Assembly (NCBI GenBank): GCA_008638005.1
Contig: VTPE01000003.1
Location: 1-36,179, forward strand
Direction: 5' to 3'
From: Pelagibacteraceae bacterium
Lineage (GTDB): Bacteria; Pseudomonadota; Alphaproteobacteria; Pelagibacterales; Pelagibacteraceae
Length of the DNA: 36,179 bases
Shown here: positions 1 to 9,670 of the stretch, one piece after another
Position numbering within the stretch: position 1 is the stretch's first letter
Layout: the number at the start of each line of letters is the position of its first letter
Translations under genes and position numbers: made by a program
Notes under the pieces: generated by a model
Databases searched by the model: none
Seen by the model: only the letters and a program-made list of their open reading frames with translations
Told to the model about the DNA's origin: nothing

Positions 1-896
1 TATAATTTTTCGTAAGTCCAGTTTTCAATACGACTATCAAAAAATCTAATGATACCAAGATCTTTAAACAAATCAAAAAATCTCTGAAATCGATAATCGT
101 TTTTTACAGAATTTAACTTAATTACATATACTGGCTTATTAGTTGTAGCAGCTTCTGAAATCATTGAAGTTGAGTCACACGTTATCATTAAGTGCGAAGC
201 CTCTGACAAAGCTTTGGTATAATTTGTTTTTTTTAGACTTATATCAAAATTAAATTTGGGTTCAGAAAATTCCAGTTGTAATTTTTTAAATATTTCTTGG
301 GGAGTTCTTCTTGAGGCAACAATATTTATTTTTTTTAAGTCCTGGTTGTTTCTCAAATAAAAAAAAATATTTTTCAATTCATCATAACTAAAACTGTAAT
401 ATTTATTTGGTCCTCCTAAAATTAAACTTAATATTAAATCTCCTTTATTAGTATTTAGAACCTCTTTTTCACTCAGATAATGCAAAGCGCCTTTTGAATA
501 AATTATATTATCTCCTGAAACTTTATTATCATGCTCAGGAACAATTATGTAATCAAAGCTTGATGCTGCAATTTTAGGATCTTGAATATGAATATTCTTT
601 ACTTTCTTATTAAATTTTTCTTTTAAATATTTTTTAATAACTAAATTTGGTATTACACTCTTTCTTCCACATGAAATAATATAATCTGGACACGAATTGA
701 CGCCGCTCATCAACTCTTCAAAATTAAATAAGCTTGAAACTTTGGGTGTAAGTATTGGTGGAAGAAATCTTGAGAAATAAGATAGCTTGATAAATTTATG
801 CTCAAAAGTTGAATTTAATCCATTGGCTAAACCTTCAACTTGGCTGATCATTCCATGCGCACCTTCTGTGAGTAACCAAGAGTGTAATGCTTTCAT
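1..896 (-). CDS. ELM1-like (DUF1022) protein, 3' end cut off by the window
   Basis: The reverse strand is open from the ATG at 896 to the window edge, giving 298 codons without a stop. I translated it by hand. The start reads MKALHSWLLTEGAHGMISQ, followed by VEGLA. The middle has IHIQDPKIAASSFDYIIVPEHD-type sequence, and near the end comes TCDSTSMISEA. These three blocks are characteristic of the ELM1 / DUF1022 family, known from plant mitochondrial fission factors and many alphaproteobacteria, with a glycosyltransferase-like fold. The bacterial function is not established. The family is usually a little over 300 residues, so only the last few residues should be missing. The gene diverges from trxB with 45 bases between the two start codons. 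A weak promoter-like pair (TGATAA at 927-932 and ATAATA at 905-910, read on the reverse strand, spacer 16) would give an almost leaderless transcript. Confidence 0.85.
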   Translation of the reverse strand, partial: MKALHSWLLTEGAHGMISQVEGLANGLNSTFEHKFIKLSYFSRFLPPILTPKVSSLFNFEELMSGVNSCPDYIISCGRKSVIPNLVIKKYLKEKFNKKVKNIHIQDPKIAASSFDYIIVPEHDNKVSGDNIIYSKGALHYLSEKEVLNTNKGDLILSLILGGPNKYYSFSYDELKNIFFYLRNNQDLKKINIVASRRTPQEIFKKLQLEFSEPKFNFDISLKKTNYTKALSEASHLMITCDSTSMISEAATTNKPVYVIKLNSVKNDYRFQRFFDLFKDLGIIRFFDSRIENWTYEKL

Positions 897-941
897 TATA
901 ATAAATAATATTTTATTAGATTGTTTTGATAAACATTTCAA

Positions 942-1886
942 ATGAGTCAAAATAAAGAGCATAAAACAAAAGTTTTAATTATCGGGTCTGGACCTGCAGG
1001 CTATAGCGCTGCAATCTATGCAGCTAGAGCTATGCTTGAACCTGTTTTAGTTACTGGAATGGAGCCTGGCGGACAGTTAACAACAACTACCGACGTAGAA
1101 AACTACCCAGGATTTGCAAATGCAATACAAGGACCGTGGTTAATGGATGAAATGAAAAAACAAGCTGAGCATGTTGGAACCAAATTCATTACCGATATTA
1201 TCAAAGAAGTTGATTTCTCAAAAAAGCCCTTTGTCAGCCTAGGGGAAAGCGGAAATAAAATAATATCTGATACCATTATTATTTCTACTGGTGCGCAAGC
1301 TAAATGGCTTGGAATAGAAAATGAAAATAAGTTTAAAGGTTTTGGAATTAGCGCTTGCGCTACATGTGATGGATTTTTTTATAAAAACAAAGAAGTAGCA
1401 GTAGTTGGTGGTGGCAATACCGCTGTTGAAGAGGCAATCTATCTTACTAATTTTGCATCAAAAGTTTTTCTTATTCATAGAAGAGATGAATTGAGAGCAG
1501 AAAAAATGTTACAAAAAAAACTTTTTGATAATAAAAAAATTGAAATGATATGGGACAGTGCAGTTGATAAGATTAATGGAACAGAAAATCCAAAAAATCT
1601 TGAGTCTCTTTCATTAAAAAATCTTAAAACTAATGAAATTACTGAACTTAAAGTCCATGGTTTATTTGTTGCAATAGGACATCAACCGGCAACCAAGATT
1701 TTTAAAGATAAAATTAATATGGATAATGAAGGATATATTATTACAAAACCAGATTCGACTGCCACAAATTTAGAAGGAGTATTTGCAGCAGGCGATGTTA
1801 AAGATAAAATTTTTAGACAAGCCATCACAGCAGCTGGAATGGGTTGTATGGCTGCTCTTGAAGCTGAAAAATTACTAAATCACTAA
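942..1886 (+). CDS. trxB: Thioredoxin reductase
   Basis: Cytoplasmic FAD enzyme that uses NADPH to reduce thioredoxin. The 314 residues match the usual bacterial length. The FAD-binding GSGPAG lies at residues 15-20. The redox-active pair is Cys139-Ala-Thr-Cys142 in the SACATCDGFF motif. The NADPH-binding GGGNTA lies at 156-161, followed by HRRDELRA, and the C-terminal FAD motif GVFAAGDV is present. It stands alone on its strand. It diverges from the ELM1-like gene and converges on aspC, with the two stop codons sharing four bases (1883-1886). Confidence 0.97.
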   Translation: MSQNKEHKTKVLIIGSGPAGYSAAIYAARAMLEPVLVTGMEPGGQLTTTTDVENYPGFANAIQGPWLMDEMKKQAEHVGTKFITDIIKEVDFSKKPFVSLGESGNKIISDTIIISTGAQAKWLGIENENKFKGFGISACATCDGFFYKNKEVAVVGGGNTAVEEAIYLTNFASKVFLIHRRDELRAEKMLQKKLFDNKKIEMIWDSAVDKINGTENPKNLESLSLKNLKTNEITELKVHGLFVAIGHQPATKIFKDKINMDNEGYIITKPDSTATNLEGVFAAGDVKDKIFRQAITAAGMGCMAALEAEKLLNH

Positions 1887-3082
1887 CTGAGATCAGAGCA
1901 AAACTCCGATATTCTCTTTACTGCTTTTTCTAAGTTTTCCATCGATGTTGCGTAAGAAATTCTAAAAAAACCTTCAAGACCAAAAGCAGAACCTTGAACA
2001 ACCGCAACACCAGTTTTTTCTAAAAGTTTCGTTACAAAATCTGTATCATTATTAATCTTCCCTAAATCCTTATGTTTTTTTCCAATACAATCTTTGCAAC
2101 TTGGAAAAACATAAAAGGCACCTTGTGGATTTAAACAGCTAATGCCCTGAACTTTATTAAGCGAAGTAACAACGAAATCTCTTCTACTTTTAAATGCTAT
2201 TGTTCTTTCAGTAATAAAACTTTGGTCCCCATTTAAAGCTTCTACTGCTGCCGCCTGGCTAATTGAAGAAGGGTTAGTTGTAGATTGGGATTGAATCTTC
2301 GCCATAGCTTTTATTAAATCAGCTGGTCCACCTGCATAACCTATTCTCCATCCTGTCATTGAATAAGATTTGCTTACCCCATTAATTGTCAAAGTTCTAT
2401 CTGAAACAATTTTGTTTTGACCAATAGTATAAAATTGAAAGTCATCATACAAAACATGCTCATAAATATCATCGCTCATAATCATCACGTTTGGAAAGTC
2501 TTTTAATACTTCAGCAATCTCATTTAATTCATCTTTGCTATAACAAGATCCCGTTGGGTTTGATGGAGAATTTAAAATCAGCCATTTTGTTTTTTTTGAC
2601 AAATTCTCTCTTAATTTTTTTGCATTAATTTTAAATTCATCTGCCTCATCACAAATTACTACTTTTGGTGTTCCGCCTGCCAACAAGACAATATCGGGAT
2701 AGGAAACCCAATAAGGCGCTGGTATCAAAACTTCATCACCAGGATTAATTGAGGCTAAAATCGCATTAAATATAACCTGTTTACCTCCTGCCCCAACACT
2801 AATTTGCTCTTTTAGAAAAACCAAATTATTTTCTCTTTTAAATTTATTTATTATTGCTTCTTTAAGTTTTGGAGTTCCGTCTACAGCTGTATATTTAGTA
2901 TCTCCATTGTTAATCGCATCTATCGCTGCTTTTTTTATATTTTCAGGAGTATCAAAATCAGGCTCACCTGCGCCCAAGGAAACAACGTCAACTCCACTTT
3001 CCTTTAACTCTCTTGCTTTTTGCGTTACAGCTATTGTCGGAGAAGGTTTTATTCTTGATAAAGAACTTGATAGTATAGTCAT
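1883..3082 (-). CDS. aspC: Class I/II aminotransferase, aspartate aminotransferase type
   Basis: PLP-dependent transaminase, probably aspartate to oxaloacetate with 2-oxoglutarate. It has the alphaproteobacterial AspC N-terminus [16 protein letters not shown] and the [11 protein letters not shown] motif. The LNSPSNPTG motif and the PLP-lysine motif [13 protein letters not shown] are also present. I place the start at the ATG at 3082 (399 residues, [14 protein letters not shown]), where family members begin. Two in-frame upstream ATGs (3094 and 3106) would add up to eight residues and run into uvrB. The start lies only 5 bases from that of divergent uvrB. The stop interlocks with that of trxB. 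Exact substrate preference cannot be read from the sequence. Confidence 0.93.
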   Translation of the reverse strand: MTILSSSLSRIKPSPTIAVTQKARELKESGVDVVSLGAGEPDFDTPENIKKAAIDAINNGDTKYTAVDGTPKLKEAIINKFKRENNLVFLKEQISVGAGGKQVIFNAILASINPGDEVLIPAPYWVSYPDIVLLAGGTPKVVICDEADEFKINAKKLRENLSKKTKWLILNSPSNPTGSCYSKDELNEIAEVLKDFPNVMIMSDDIYEHVLYDDFQFYTIGQNKIVSDRTLTINGVSKSYSMTGWRIGYAGGPADLIKAMAKIQSQSTTNPSSISQAAAVEALNGDQSFITERTIAFKSRRDFVVTSLNKVQGISCLNPQGAFYVFPSCKDCIGKKHKDLGKINNDTDFVTKLLEKTGVAVVQGSAFGLEGFFRISYATSMENLEKAVKRISEFCSDLS

Positions 3083-3087
3083 TAAAT

Positions 3088-5235
3088 ATGTCATTATTAG
3101 ATACAATTAATAACCAAGAAAGCAAGCTGTCTGATAAGTTATCTGTTAACAAATTAGAGGGTGGAAAATCTTTTAAAATAACAAGTAATTTTTCACCTGC
3201 AGGTGATCAGCCAGCTGCAATTAAAGAACTTTGCAGCGGACTAGTCAGCAATGAAAAAAATCAGGTCCTTTTAGGTGTTACTGGATCTGGAAAAACATTC
3301 ACGATGGCAAAAATTATAGAAACCTTAAACAGGCCGGCTATAATTTTAGCACCAAATAAAACACTTGCCGCACAACTCTATGGAGAGATGAAAAGTTTCT
3401 TTTCGAATAACTCGGTTGAATATTTTGTTTCATACTATGATTACTATACTCCCGAAGCCTATGTGCCTAGGTCGGACACGTATATAGAAAAAGAGTCATC
3501 TATTAATGAACAGATTGATAGGATGAGACACTCAGCAACTAGATCATTATTAGAAAAAGACGATGTTATTATTGTATCAAGTGTATCTTGTATCTATGGA
3601 TTAGGATCTGCTGAGTCATATAGCAAAATGACTTTTACATTCATTAAAAACGAAAACTATGAGAGAGAAGAAGTTATTAAAGGGTTAATAGAACTTCAAT
3701 ACAAAAGAAATGATCAAAATTTTCAAAGAGGTACTTTTAGAGTAAGGGGTGAAAATATAGAAATTTTCCCTTCTCACTTAGAAGATCGAGCCTGGAAACT
3801 CAATCTTGATGAAGGGAAATTAATTTCCATTAAAGAATTTGATCCTTTGACTGGAGATAAAACTGAAGACCTAAATATTATTAAAGTATACGCAAACAGC
3901 CATTATATTACTCCTAGACCTACGGTGAACCAGGCAATTAAAGATATTAGAGAGGAATTAAAAACTACTATAGAAAAGTTTAGATCTGAAAACAAATTGT
4001 TAGAAGCTCAAAGGATTGAGGAAAGAACAAGGTTTGATCTCGAAATGATTGAAGCAACAGGTTCATGTTCTGGTATTGAGAATTATTCTAGATTTCTTTC
4101 AGGACGTAAAAAGGGAGAGCCCCCTCCTACTCTATTTGAATATTTACCAGACAATGCAGTTGTATTTGTTGACGAAAGTCACGTTACAGTTCCGCAACTA
4201 AATGGAATGTATAAAGGTGATTACACTAGAAAAAAAACACTTTCAGATTATGGATTTAGATTGCCTTCTTGTATGGATAACCGTCCATTAAAATTTGAAG
4301 AATGGAATTTAATGAGGCCTCAAACAGTATTTGTTTCTGCAACGCCAGGGCCTTGGGAGTTAGAACAAACTAAAGGTGTGTTTGCGGAACAAATAATAAG
4401 GCCGACAGGTTTAACAGATCCTGATGTTGAAATAAGGCCTGCAAAAAACCAGGTCGATGATTTATTAAATGAGTGTCAGCACATAATAAAGAAAAAACAA
4501 AGAGTTTTGGTTACAACTTTAACTAAAAAAATGGCTGAGGATCTCACTGAATATTTAGATGAAAACGGTATTAAAGTTAGATATCTACATTCAGATATAG
4601 ACACTCTCGAAAGAATAGAAATCATAAGAGATCTTAGACTGGGTCACTTTGATGTTCTCATTGGTATCAATCTTCTTCGTGAAGGGCTTGATATTCCTGA
4701 ATGTTCCTTAGTGGCAATTTTAGATGCAGATAAAGAGGGTTTTTTAAGATCAGAAACTTCGCTTGTTCAAACTATCGGTCGTGCAGCAAGAAATTTAGAG
4801 GGAAAGGTAATTCTATATGCTGATAAAAAAACTAAAAGCATCATTAAAGCAATGGAGGAAACAGACAGAAGAAGAGCAAAACAAAAGGAATATAATTTAA
4901 AAAATAATATTAATGCATCATCAATTAAAAAAGAGATTGGGGATATCCTAGAAAGTGTTTATGAAAAAGATTACCTCAATACAGATAAATTTGTAACACC
5001 GGGTCATAACCTAAAAAAACATATGAAAGCTTTAAAAAAAGATATGCAAAATGCAGCAGATAACCTAGAATTTGAAAAAGCTGCAAAAATTAGAGACGAA
5101 ATAAGAAAACTAGAACAATCAGACATGGGCTTAACTGTAAATTCATTCACAAAAAATTATAAATCTAAAGACTCGGCTCGATCTACCCAAGGTAGAGCAG
5201 GAACTAAATCTGGAAAAAGATATCAAAAAAAATGA
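3088..5235 (+). CDS. uvrB: UvrABC system protein B (excision nuclease helicase subunit)
   Basis: Central subunit of nucleotide excision repair: it verifies damage delivered by UvrA and recruits UvrC. Walker A GVTGSGKT is at residues 63-70. The beta-hairpin region ([20 protein letters not shown]), the DESH Walker B box and the helicase motif QTIGRAARN follow. A C-terminal UVR motif around residues 653-676 ([13 protein letters not shown]) contacts UvrC. The 715 residues include an N-terminal extension of about 27 residues and a basic tail. The start is fixed: an in-frame TAG at 3076 precedes it and no other start codon lies between. It is the first gene of the uvrB-SDR-folB-uvrC-pgsA block, and the next gene begins inside its stop (ATGA at 5232-5235). 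Confidence 0.98.
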   Translation: MSLLDTINNQESKLSDKLSVNKLEGGKSFKITSNFSPAGDQPAAIKELCSGLVSNEKNQVLLGVTGSGKTFTMAKIIETLNRPAIILAPNKTLAAQLYGEMKSFFSNNSVEYFVSYYDYYTPEAYVPRSDTYIEKESSINEQIDRMRHSATRSLLEKDDVIIVSSVSCIYGLGSAESYSKMTFTFIKNENYEREEVIKGLIELQYKRNDQNFQRGTFRVRGENIEIFPSHLEDRAWKLNLDEGKLISIKEFDPLTGDKTEDLNIIKVYANSHYITPRPTVNQAIKDIREELKTTIEKFRSENKLLEAQRIEERTRFDLEMIEATGSCSGIENYSRFLSGRKKGEPPPTLFEYLPDNAVVFVDESHVTVPQLNGMYKGDYTRKKTLSDYGFRLPSCMDNRPLKFEEWNLMRPQTVFVSATPGPWELEQTKGVFAEQIIRPTGLTDPDVEIRPAKNQVDDLLNECQHIIKKKQRVLVTTLTKKMAEDLTEYLDENGIKVRYLHSDIDTLERIEIIRDLRLGHFDVLIGINLLREGLDIPECSLVAILDADKEGFLRSETSLVQTIGRAARNLEGKVILYADKKTKSIIKAMEETDRRRAKQKEYNLKNNINASSIKKEIGDILESVYEKDYLNTDKFVTPGHNLKKHMKALKKDMQNAADNLEFEKAAKIRDEIRKLEQSDMGLTVNSFTKNYKSKDSARSTQGRAGTKSGKRYQKK

Positions 5236-5981
5236 ATATTTTAATTACAGGGGGTAGCAAAAGAATTGGTAAAGAAATTGCAATAAATTTTGCAAAACAA
5301 GGCTACAATATAATTTTACATTACAACACTTCAAAAAAAGAAGCTCTTCAAACAAAGCGCGAGATAAATAAAATTTCTAATTGTGAAATTATCAAAGGCG
5401 ATTTAAGAAATTTTAAATCTACAAAAAAAATTTTTTCTGAAGCTAAAAAAAAATTCAAGCACATTAACCATTTGATAAACTGTGCATCTTTATTTGAAAA
5501 TGATGATTTAACTAAATTTAATGAAAAAATGTGGAATAATCATATAAATGTTAATGCCAAAGCGCCAGCAATTCTTATGTCGGAATTTGCAAAACAAAAA
5601 TTTCAAAAGGGAAAAAATTTTTCAATTATTAATATTTTAGATCAAAGGGTTTTTAAATTAACCCCATTTTTTTTCTCATACACTGTAAGTAAAATGATAT
5701 TATTCAATATAACAAAAACAGCAGCTATGAGATTGGCTCCGAATATAAGAGTTAATGGAATTGCTCCTGGTCCTGTCATAAAAAATGCCAGACAATCAAA
5801 TCTTCATTTTAAAAAGCAATACAAAAACACATTGTTAAAAAGACAAGTAAATAAAAAAGAAATTTCAAACGCTTGTCAGTTTTTGATTGAAAATCAAAAT
5901 ATTACAGGTCAAATCATTGCAGTAGATAGCGGTCAAAGTTTAAATTGGCAAACTAAAGATTTAATAAATATTAATGAGTGA
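5232..5981 (+). CDS. folM: Short-chain dehydrogenase of pteridine reductase / FolM type
   Basis: A 249-residue NADPH-binding short-chain dehydrogenase. The cofactor loop reads TGGSKRIG (residues 6-13), like the TGxxxRxG of pteridine reductases, and LINCAS follows around residue 81. The catalytic set is Asp137 - Tyr150 - Lys154. Asp replaces the classical Ser, exactly as in trypanosomatid PTR1 (Asp-Tyr-Lys), and [11 protein letters not shown] follows. It overlaps folB by 8 bases, so a role in pterin or folate reduction (dihydromonapterin or dihydrofolate reductase activity, as for FolM) is a good inference. The symbol is given on that basis and is not certain. It could instead be another SDR that happens to share the Asp. 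Confidence 0.75.
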   Translation: MNILITGGSKRIGKEIAINFAKQGYNIILHYNTSKKEALQTKREINKISNCEIIKGDLRNFKSTKKIFSEAKKKFKHINHLINCASLFENDDLTKFNEKMWNNHINVNAKAPAILMSEFAKQKFQKGKNFSIINILDQRVFKLTPFFFSYTVSKMILFNITKTAAMRLAPNIRVNGIAPGPVIKNARQSNLHFKKQYKNTLLKRQVNKKEISNACQFLIENQNITGQIIAVDSGQSLNWQTKDLININE

Positions 5982-6372
5982 AAAGAAAATTATTCATCTT
6001 AAAGATAATATATCTTCAGAAGAAGAGATTATCCTCATTAACGATTTAATGTTAAATGCAAAATTTGGTTTTTATGAATATGAGAAATTAAAAGAGCAAA
6101 AAATTATTTTTAATCTTAAATTATTTATAATGCCAAAAATATATGAAGATAAAAGCTTAGAGGAAATTGTTGATTACGATCAAGTTATTAATATGATTAA
6201 AAAAATTATATCAGATCCTATAAATTTTCTAGAAACGCTTGCAGACAAAATTATTAATGAAATTTTCAAAGACCAGAGGGTATTTAAAGTTTCTATTAAA
6301 ATCGAAAAGCCTGAAGCTATCGAAGAATGTAAAAGTGTTGGGTATGAGGTAACTAAAGTTAGAAACTTTTAA
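5974..6372 (+). CDS. folB: Dihydroneopterin aldolase
   Basis: Folate pathway enzyme that cleaves dihydroneopterin to hydroxymethyl-dihydropterin and glycolaldehyde. The 132 residues carry the family pattern: LMLNAKFGFYEYE with acidic residues Glu35/Glu37 where the family has its conserved Glu, VDYDQV around residue 66, FLETLADKI, and the KIEKPEA motif with the expected active-site Lys112. It starts 8 bases inside the upstream SDR gene, and its TAA shares one base with the ATG of uvrC (TAATG). Translation of the block is therefore probably coupled. Confidence 0.9.
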   Translation: MSEKKIIHLKDNISSEEEIILINDLMLNAKFGFYEYEKLKEQKIIFNLKLFIMPKIYEDKSLEEIVDYDQVINMIKKIISDPINFLETLADKIINEIFKDQRVFKVSIKIEKPEAIEECKSVGYEVTKVRNF

Positions 6373-8207
6373 TGAACTCCTTAGAAACTGGAAAAGAAAT
6401 ATTTAAACAAAAATCTAGGCAATGTTCAAATAGCCCTGGAGTATATCAAGTCCTCAATGAACAAGAAAAAATTATTTACGTAGGTAAAGCGAAAAGTCTA
6501 CCTAAAAGACTATCTAATTATGCATCAGGAAGTGCTCTGCCTATAAGGACAGAGCGTATGATAGCTTCAACTTTTAGAATTGATACAATTAGTACAGTAA
6601 ATGAATCTGAAGCATTATTGCTCGAGGCTAATTTAATCAAAAAAAACAAACCAAAATATAATGTTCTTCTAAAAGATGATAAATCATTTCCTTATATTCA
6701 AATAAGATTAGGTCACAAATATCCTCAAATTACTAAGTTCAGAGGAAAACATAATGATAGAGATATTTATTTCGGTCCCTTTGCATCTATAGCATCAGCA
6801 AACTGGACTATTAAAATGTTACAAAAGGTTTTTCAGCTTAGAGTTTGTGATGATAATACTTTTAATGGAAGAACAAGACCCTGCATCCTATATCAAATCA
6901 AAAGGTGTTCTGGTCCATGCACTAAAGAAATAAGGGAAACAGAATATGAAATAACTGTAAAAGAGTGCATAGATTTTTTAAATGGCAAAACAAGAGATAT
7001 TCAAAAAAAATTATCTAACGAAATGGAGATTTGCAGCAAAAATTTAGATTATGAAAAAGCTGCTATTTTAAGAGATAGAATAAAATCACTGACCTATATT
7101 CAATCCTCTCAAAAAATTCAAAAAAGCAATCTTAAAAATGCAGATCTTATCGTTTCTTATCGAAGAGAAAATATAACTTGCGTAATAGTGTTTTTTTACA
7201 GATCAAAACAAAATTGGGGAAGTCAATATTTCTATCCAAAACATGATTACGAAGATGATGATAGACATATTTTAAAATCTTTTCTGATGCAATTTTACGA
7301 TAATAAAGAACCCCCTGAAGAAATTGTTTTAAATATTAGTCCAGAGAATAAAGACTTAATTTTAAAGGCATTAGAAAAAAAATATAATAAAAAAATATCT
7401 CTTAAGGTAAATGCAAAAAATTCACTTGTGCAAAATGCTTTAAAAAATGCCAAAGAACAATTGCAACTTAAAATTTTATCTCAAGATAAAAATAATGATT
7501 TACTCATATCAATGGCAGAAAAATTTAAATTAAATTTTACACCAAGCTTAATTGAAGTTTACGATAATAGTCATAATCAAGGAGATAGTAATATTGGAGC
7601 CTTAATTGCATTTGGAAAAGAAGGGTTTATTAAAAATCGTTATAGAAAATTTAATATTAAAAATAAAAAAATAAAGTCTAATGATGACTATGGAATGATG
7701 TCAGAAGTAATACAAAGACGATTTTCTAAATTGCAATCATCAAGTGATCAATTACCTGATTTACTGCTTATAGATGGTGGAAAAGGTCAATACTCTGTAG
7801 TCAGAGAAAAATTAAATGATTTAGGTTTTCATGATTTAAAAATTATTGCAATTTCAAAGGGTAAAGATCGAAATAAAGGTAATGAAAAATTTATTACTGA
7901 AGATGGCTTAATTCAATTAGAGAGGAATGATCCAGTCTTATTTTTAATGCAGCGAATTAGAGATGAGGCTCATCGATTTGCGATTACAACCCATCGAAAG
8001 AAAAAAATAAAAAAAATGTTTAAATCGCCCTTAGAGGAAATTGATGGTATTGGAGCAAAAAGAAAAAAAGCTTTGCTTAATCATTTTGGTTCAGCTAAAG
8101 CAATTGAAGGAGCTAGTTTAGATGATATTAAAAGCGTTGATGGAATTAACCTTTCTACAGCAGAAAAAATTTACAACTTTTTTCATAAAGAAAAAAATAT
8201 GATCTAA
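6372..8207 (+). CDS. uvrC: UvrABC system protein C (dual-incision nuclease)
   Basis: Makes the 3' and 5' cuts in nucleotide excision repair after binding UvrB. The 611 residues match the family length. The order is an N-terminal GIY-YIG nuclease (SPGVYQVLNEQEKIIYVGKA, about residues 18-100), a UVR domain (LDYEKAAILRDRI) that binds UvrB, and an RNase H-like endonuclease domain (IEVYDNSHNQG, LLIDGGKGQ, DEAHRFAITTHR). A C-terminal helix-hairpin-helix pair (IDGIGAKRKKALL, VDGINLSTAEKI) closes it. It overlaps folB and pgsA by one base each (TAATG). Having uvrB and uvrC in one block around folate genes is an uncommon arrangement. Confidence 0.98.
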   Translation: MNSLETGKEIFKQKSRQCSNSPGVYQVLNEQEKIIYVGKAKSLPKRLSNYASGSALPIRTERMIASTFRIDTISTVNESEALLLEANLIKKNKPKYNVLLKDDKSFPYIQIRLGHKYPQITKFRGKHNDRDIYFGPFASIASANWTIKMLQKVFQLRVCDDNTFNGRTRPCILYQIKRCSGPCTKEIRETEYEITVKECIDFLNGKTRDIQKKLSNEMEICSKNLDYEKAAILRDRIKSLTYIQSSQKIQKSNLKNADLIVSYRRENITCVIVFFYRSKQNWGSQYFYPKHDYEDDDRHILKSFLMQFYDNKEPPEEIVLNISPENKDLILKALEKKYNKKISLKVNAKNSLVQNALKNAKEQLQLKILSQDKNNDLLISMAEKFKLNFTPSLIEVYDNSHNQGDSNIGALIAFGKEGFIKNRYRKFNIKNKKIKSNDDYGMMSEVIQRRFSKLQSSSDQLPDLLLIDGGKGQYSVVREKLNDLGFHDLKIIAISKGKDRNKGNEKFITEDGLIQLERNDPVLFLMQRIRDEAHRFAITTHRKKKIKKMFKSPLEEIDGIGAKRKKALLNHFGSAKAIEGASLDDIKSVDGINLSTAEKIYNFFHKEKNMI

Positions 8208-8764
8208 TGATTAAAATTCCAAACATATTAACTATAGGTCGAATTATTCTTGTACCCGTACTCGTATTTGTTTTTTTTTTACCAGGTCCTTTAGGAAACT
8301 GGCTTTCGTGTGGTATATTCGTCTTTGCAAGTTTTACTGATTTCATAGATGGGTTTTTAGCCAGATTACTTAAGCAACAATCTAGATTGGGTGAAATGCT
8401 TGATCCAATAGCTGATAAAATTATTGTAGTTACTGCTTTAGCGTTGTTAATCAAAAATGACACTATTGCGGATATTAATGTAATTGCAGCAATTATTATT
8501 CTTTGTCGAGAAATTTTAGTTTCAGGTTTAAGAGAATATTTATCAAAATTTAAACTCAAAATGCCTGTTTCTCAACTAGCAAAGGTAAAAACTTTTTTCC
8601 AAATGTTTTCTATTTCAATTTTATTAGCTGGAAAATCAGGGGATATACTTTTATTCAATTACGGAATTGAAATTGGACTCGCGCTCCTTTGGGTATCTGC
8701 GATTTTGACTGTCTATACAGGCTATGACTATGTAAAAAAAGGCATAGATCACGCTTTAGATTAA
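8207..8764 (+). CDS. pgsA: CDP-diacylglycerol-glycerol-3-phosphate 3-phosphatidyltransferase
   Basis: Inner-membrane enzyme of phosphatidylglycerol synthesis. The 185-residue protein shows the full CDP-alcohol phosphotransferase signature: Asp45, Asp48-Gly49, Ala52-Arg53, Gly62, Asp66 and Asp70. It also has several hydrophobic segments and begins with the typical IPNILTIGRI. The uvrC-pgsA order is widely conserved in Proteobacteria. It converges on ilvE: the two TAA stops lie on opposite strands of the same TTAA (8761-8764), leaving no room for a terminator. Confidence 0.95.
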   Translation: MIKIPNILTIGRIILVPVLVFVFFLPGPLGNWLSCGIFVFASFTDFIDGFLARLLKQQSRLGEMLDPIADKIIVVTALALLIKNDTIADINVIAAIIILCREILVSGLREYLSKFKLKMPVSQLAKVKTFFQMFSISILLAGKSGDILLFNYGIEIGLALLWVSAILTVYTGYDYVKKGIDHALD

Positions 8765-9651
8765 ACTGTAACTTTTCTATTTACGATATCTAAGTACCTA
8801 TCAAAAAACTTTCCAATTGAAGGTGTGACTTTAAATTTATAATTCCCGATTTCAGAAACCGGGGTAACTTCAGCAGCTGTTCCTGTTAAAAAACATGCAT
8901 CAAAATCTTTTAACTCCTCAAGTTTAATTTTTCTCTCATTAATTTTAAAATTATTTTCTTTAGCAATATCAATAATAGTCCTTCTAGTAATTCCATCTAA
9001 GAAACAATCCGGTACTGGTGTATGAATTTCTTTTGAATTCTCTTTTATAAAAAAAATATTTGCTCCAGTGGCCTCAGCAACAAAATCTTGATGATCTAAC
9101 ATTAATGAATCGTTATATCCCTCTTTTTCAGCTTCGTGCTTAGATAGTGTGCATATCATGTATAATCCTGCTGCTTTTGTGTCCCAAGGTATTGTATTTG
9201 GAGCGGGTCTTCTCCATTTAGAGATATTAAGTTTTATTCCATTCTCTTTAATTTTTGGATCGAAATAAGATCCCCACTCCCAAGTTGCAATAGCAAAATG
9301 AATTTTATTTTTTTGAGCTGAAATTGCCATCATTTCGCTTCCTCTCCATGCGACCGGCCTAACGTAGCCATTTTTTACATTTTGAATTTTTATAATCTGA
9401 TTACAAGCATCATCAATTTCATCAACCGAGTATGGAATATCAAATCCCATTCTATTAGCCGAATAAACCAAACGATTAGTGTGCTCTCTTAATTTAAAAA
9501 TTTCGCCATTGTAAACTCTTTCACCTTCAAACACACAACTTCCATAATGCAAACCATGTGTAAGCACATGTAGTTTTGCATCTTTCCAGTCAATGATATC
9601 ACCATTAAACCAGATCTTGCCTTCTCTTTTGTCGTACGGGATAGGTTCCAT
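8761..9651 (-). CDS. ilvE: Branched-chain amino acid aminotransferase
   Basis: PLP fold-type IV transaminase for Leu, Ile and Val. Recognised by the N-terminal IWFNGDIIDW, HVLTHGLHYGSCVFEGERVY, the PLP-lysine motif WDTKAAGLYM, EATGANIFF and LTGTAAEVTPV. I use the ATG at 9651 (296 residues, MEPIPYDKREGKIWFNG), which matches where the family begins. An upstream in-frame ATG at 9696 would add 15 residues without homology and would cover the inverted repeats in front of marR. It diverges from the MarR gene with 64 bases between starts. Confidence 0.95.
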   Translation of the reverse strand: MEPIPYDKREGKIWFNGDIIDWKDAKLHVLTHGLHYGSCVFEGERVYNGEIFKLREHTNRLVYSANRMGFDIPYSVDEIDDACNQIIKIQNVKNGYVRPVAWRGSEMMAISAQKNKIHFAIATWEWGSYFDPKIKENGIKLNISKWRRPAPNTIPWDTKAAGLYMICTLSKHEAEKEGYNDSLMLDHQDFVAEATGANIFFIKENSKEIHTPVPDCFLDGITRRTIIDIAKENNFKINERKIKLEELKDFDACFLTGTAAEVTPVSEIGNYKFKVTPSIGKFFDRYLDIVNRKVTV

Positions 9652-9670
9652 ATTGAAAATTGAATAGAAA

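Noticed and set aside
3055-3079. TTGATA and TATAGT as a uvrB promoter
   Set aside because: The boxes are separated by 13 bases, too short for a sigma-70 promoter.
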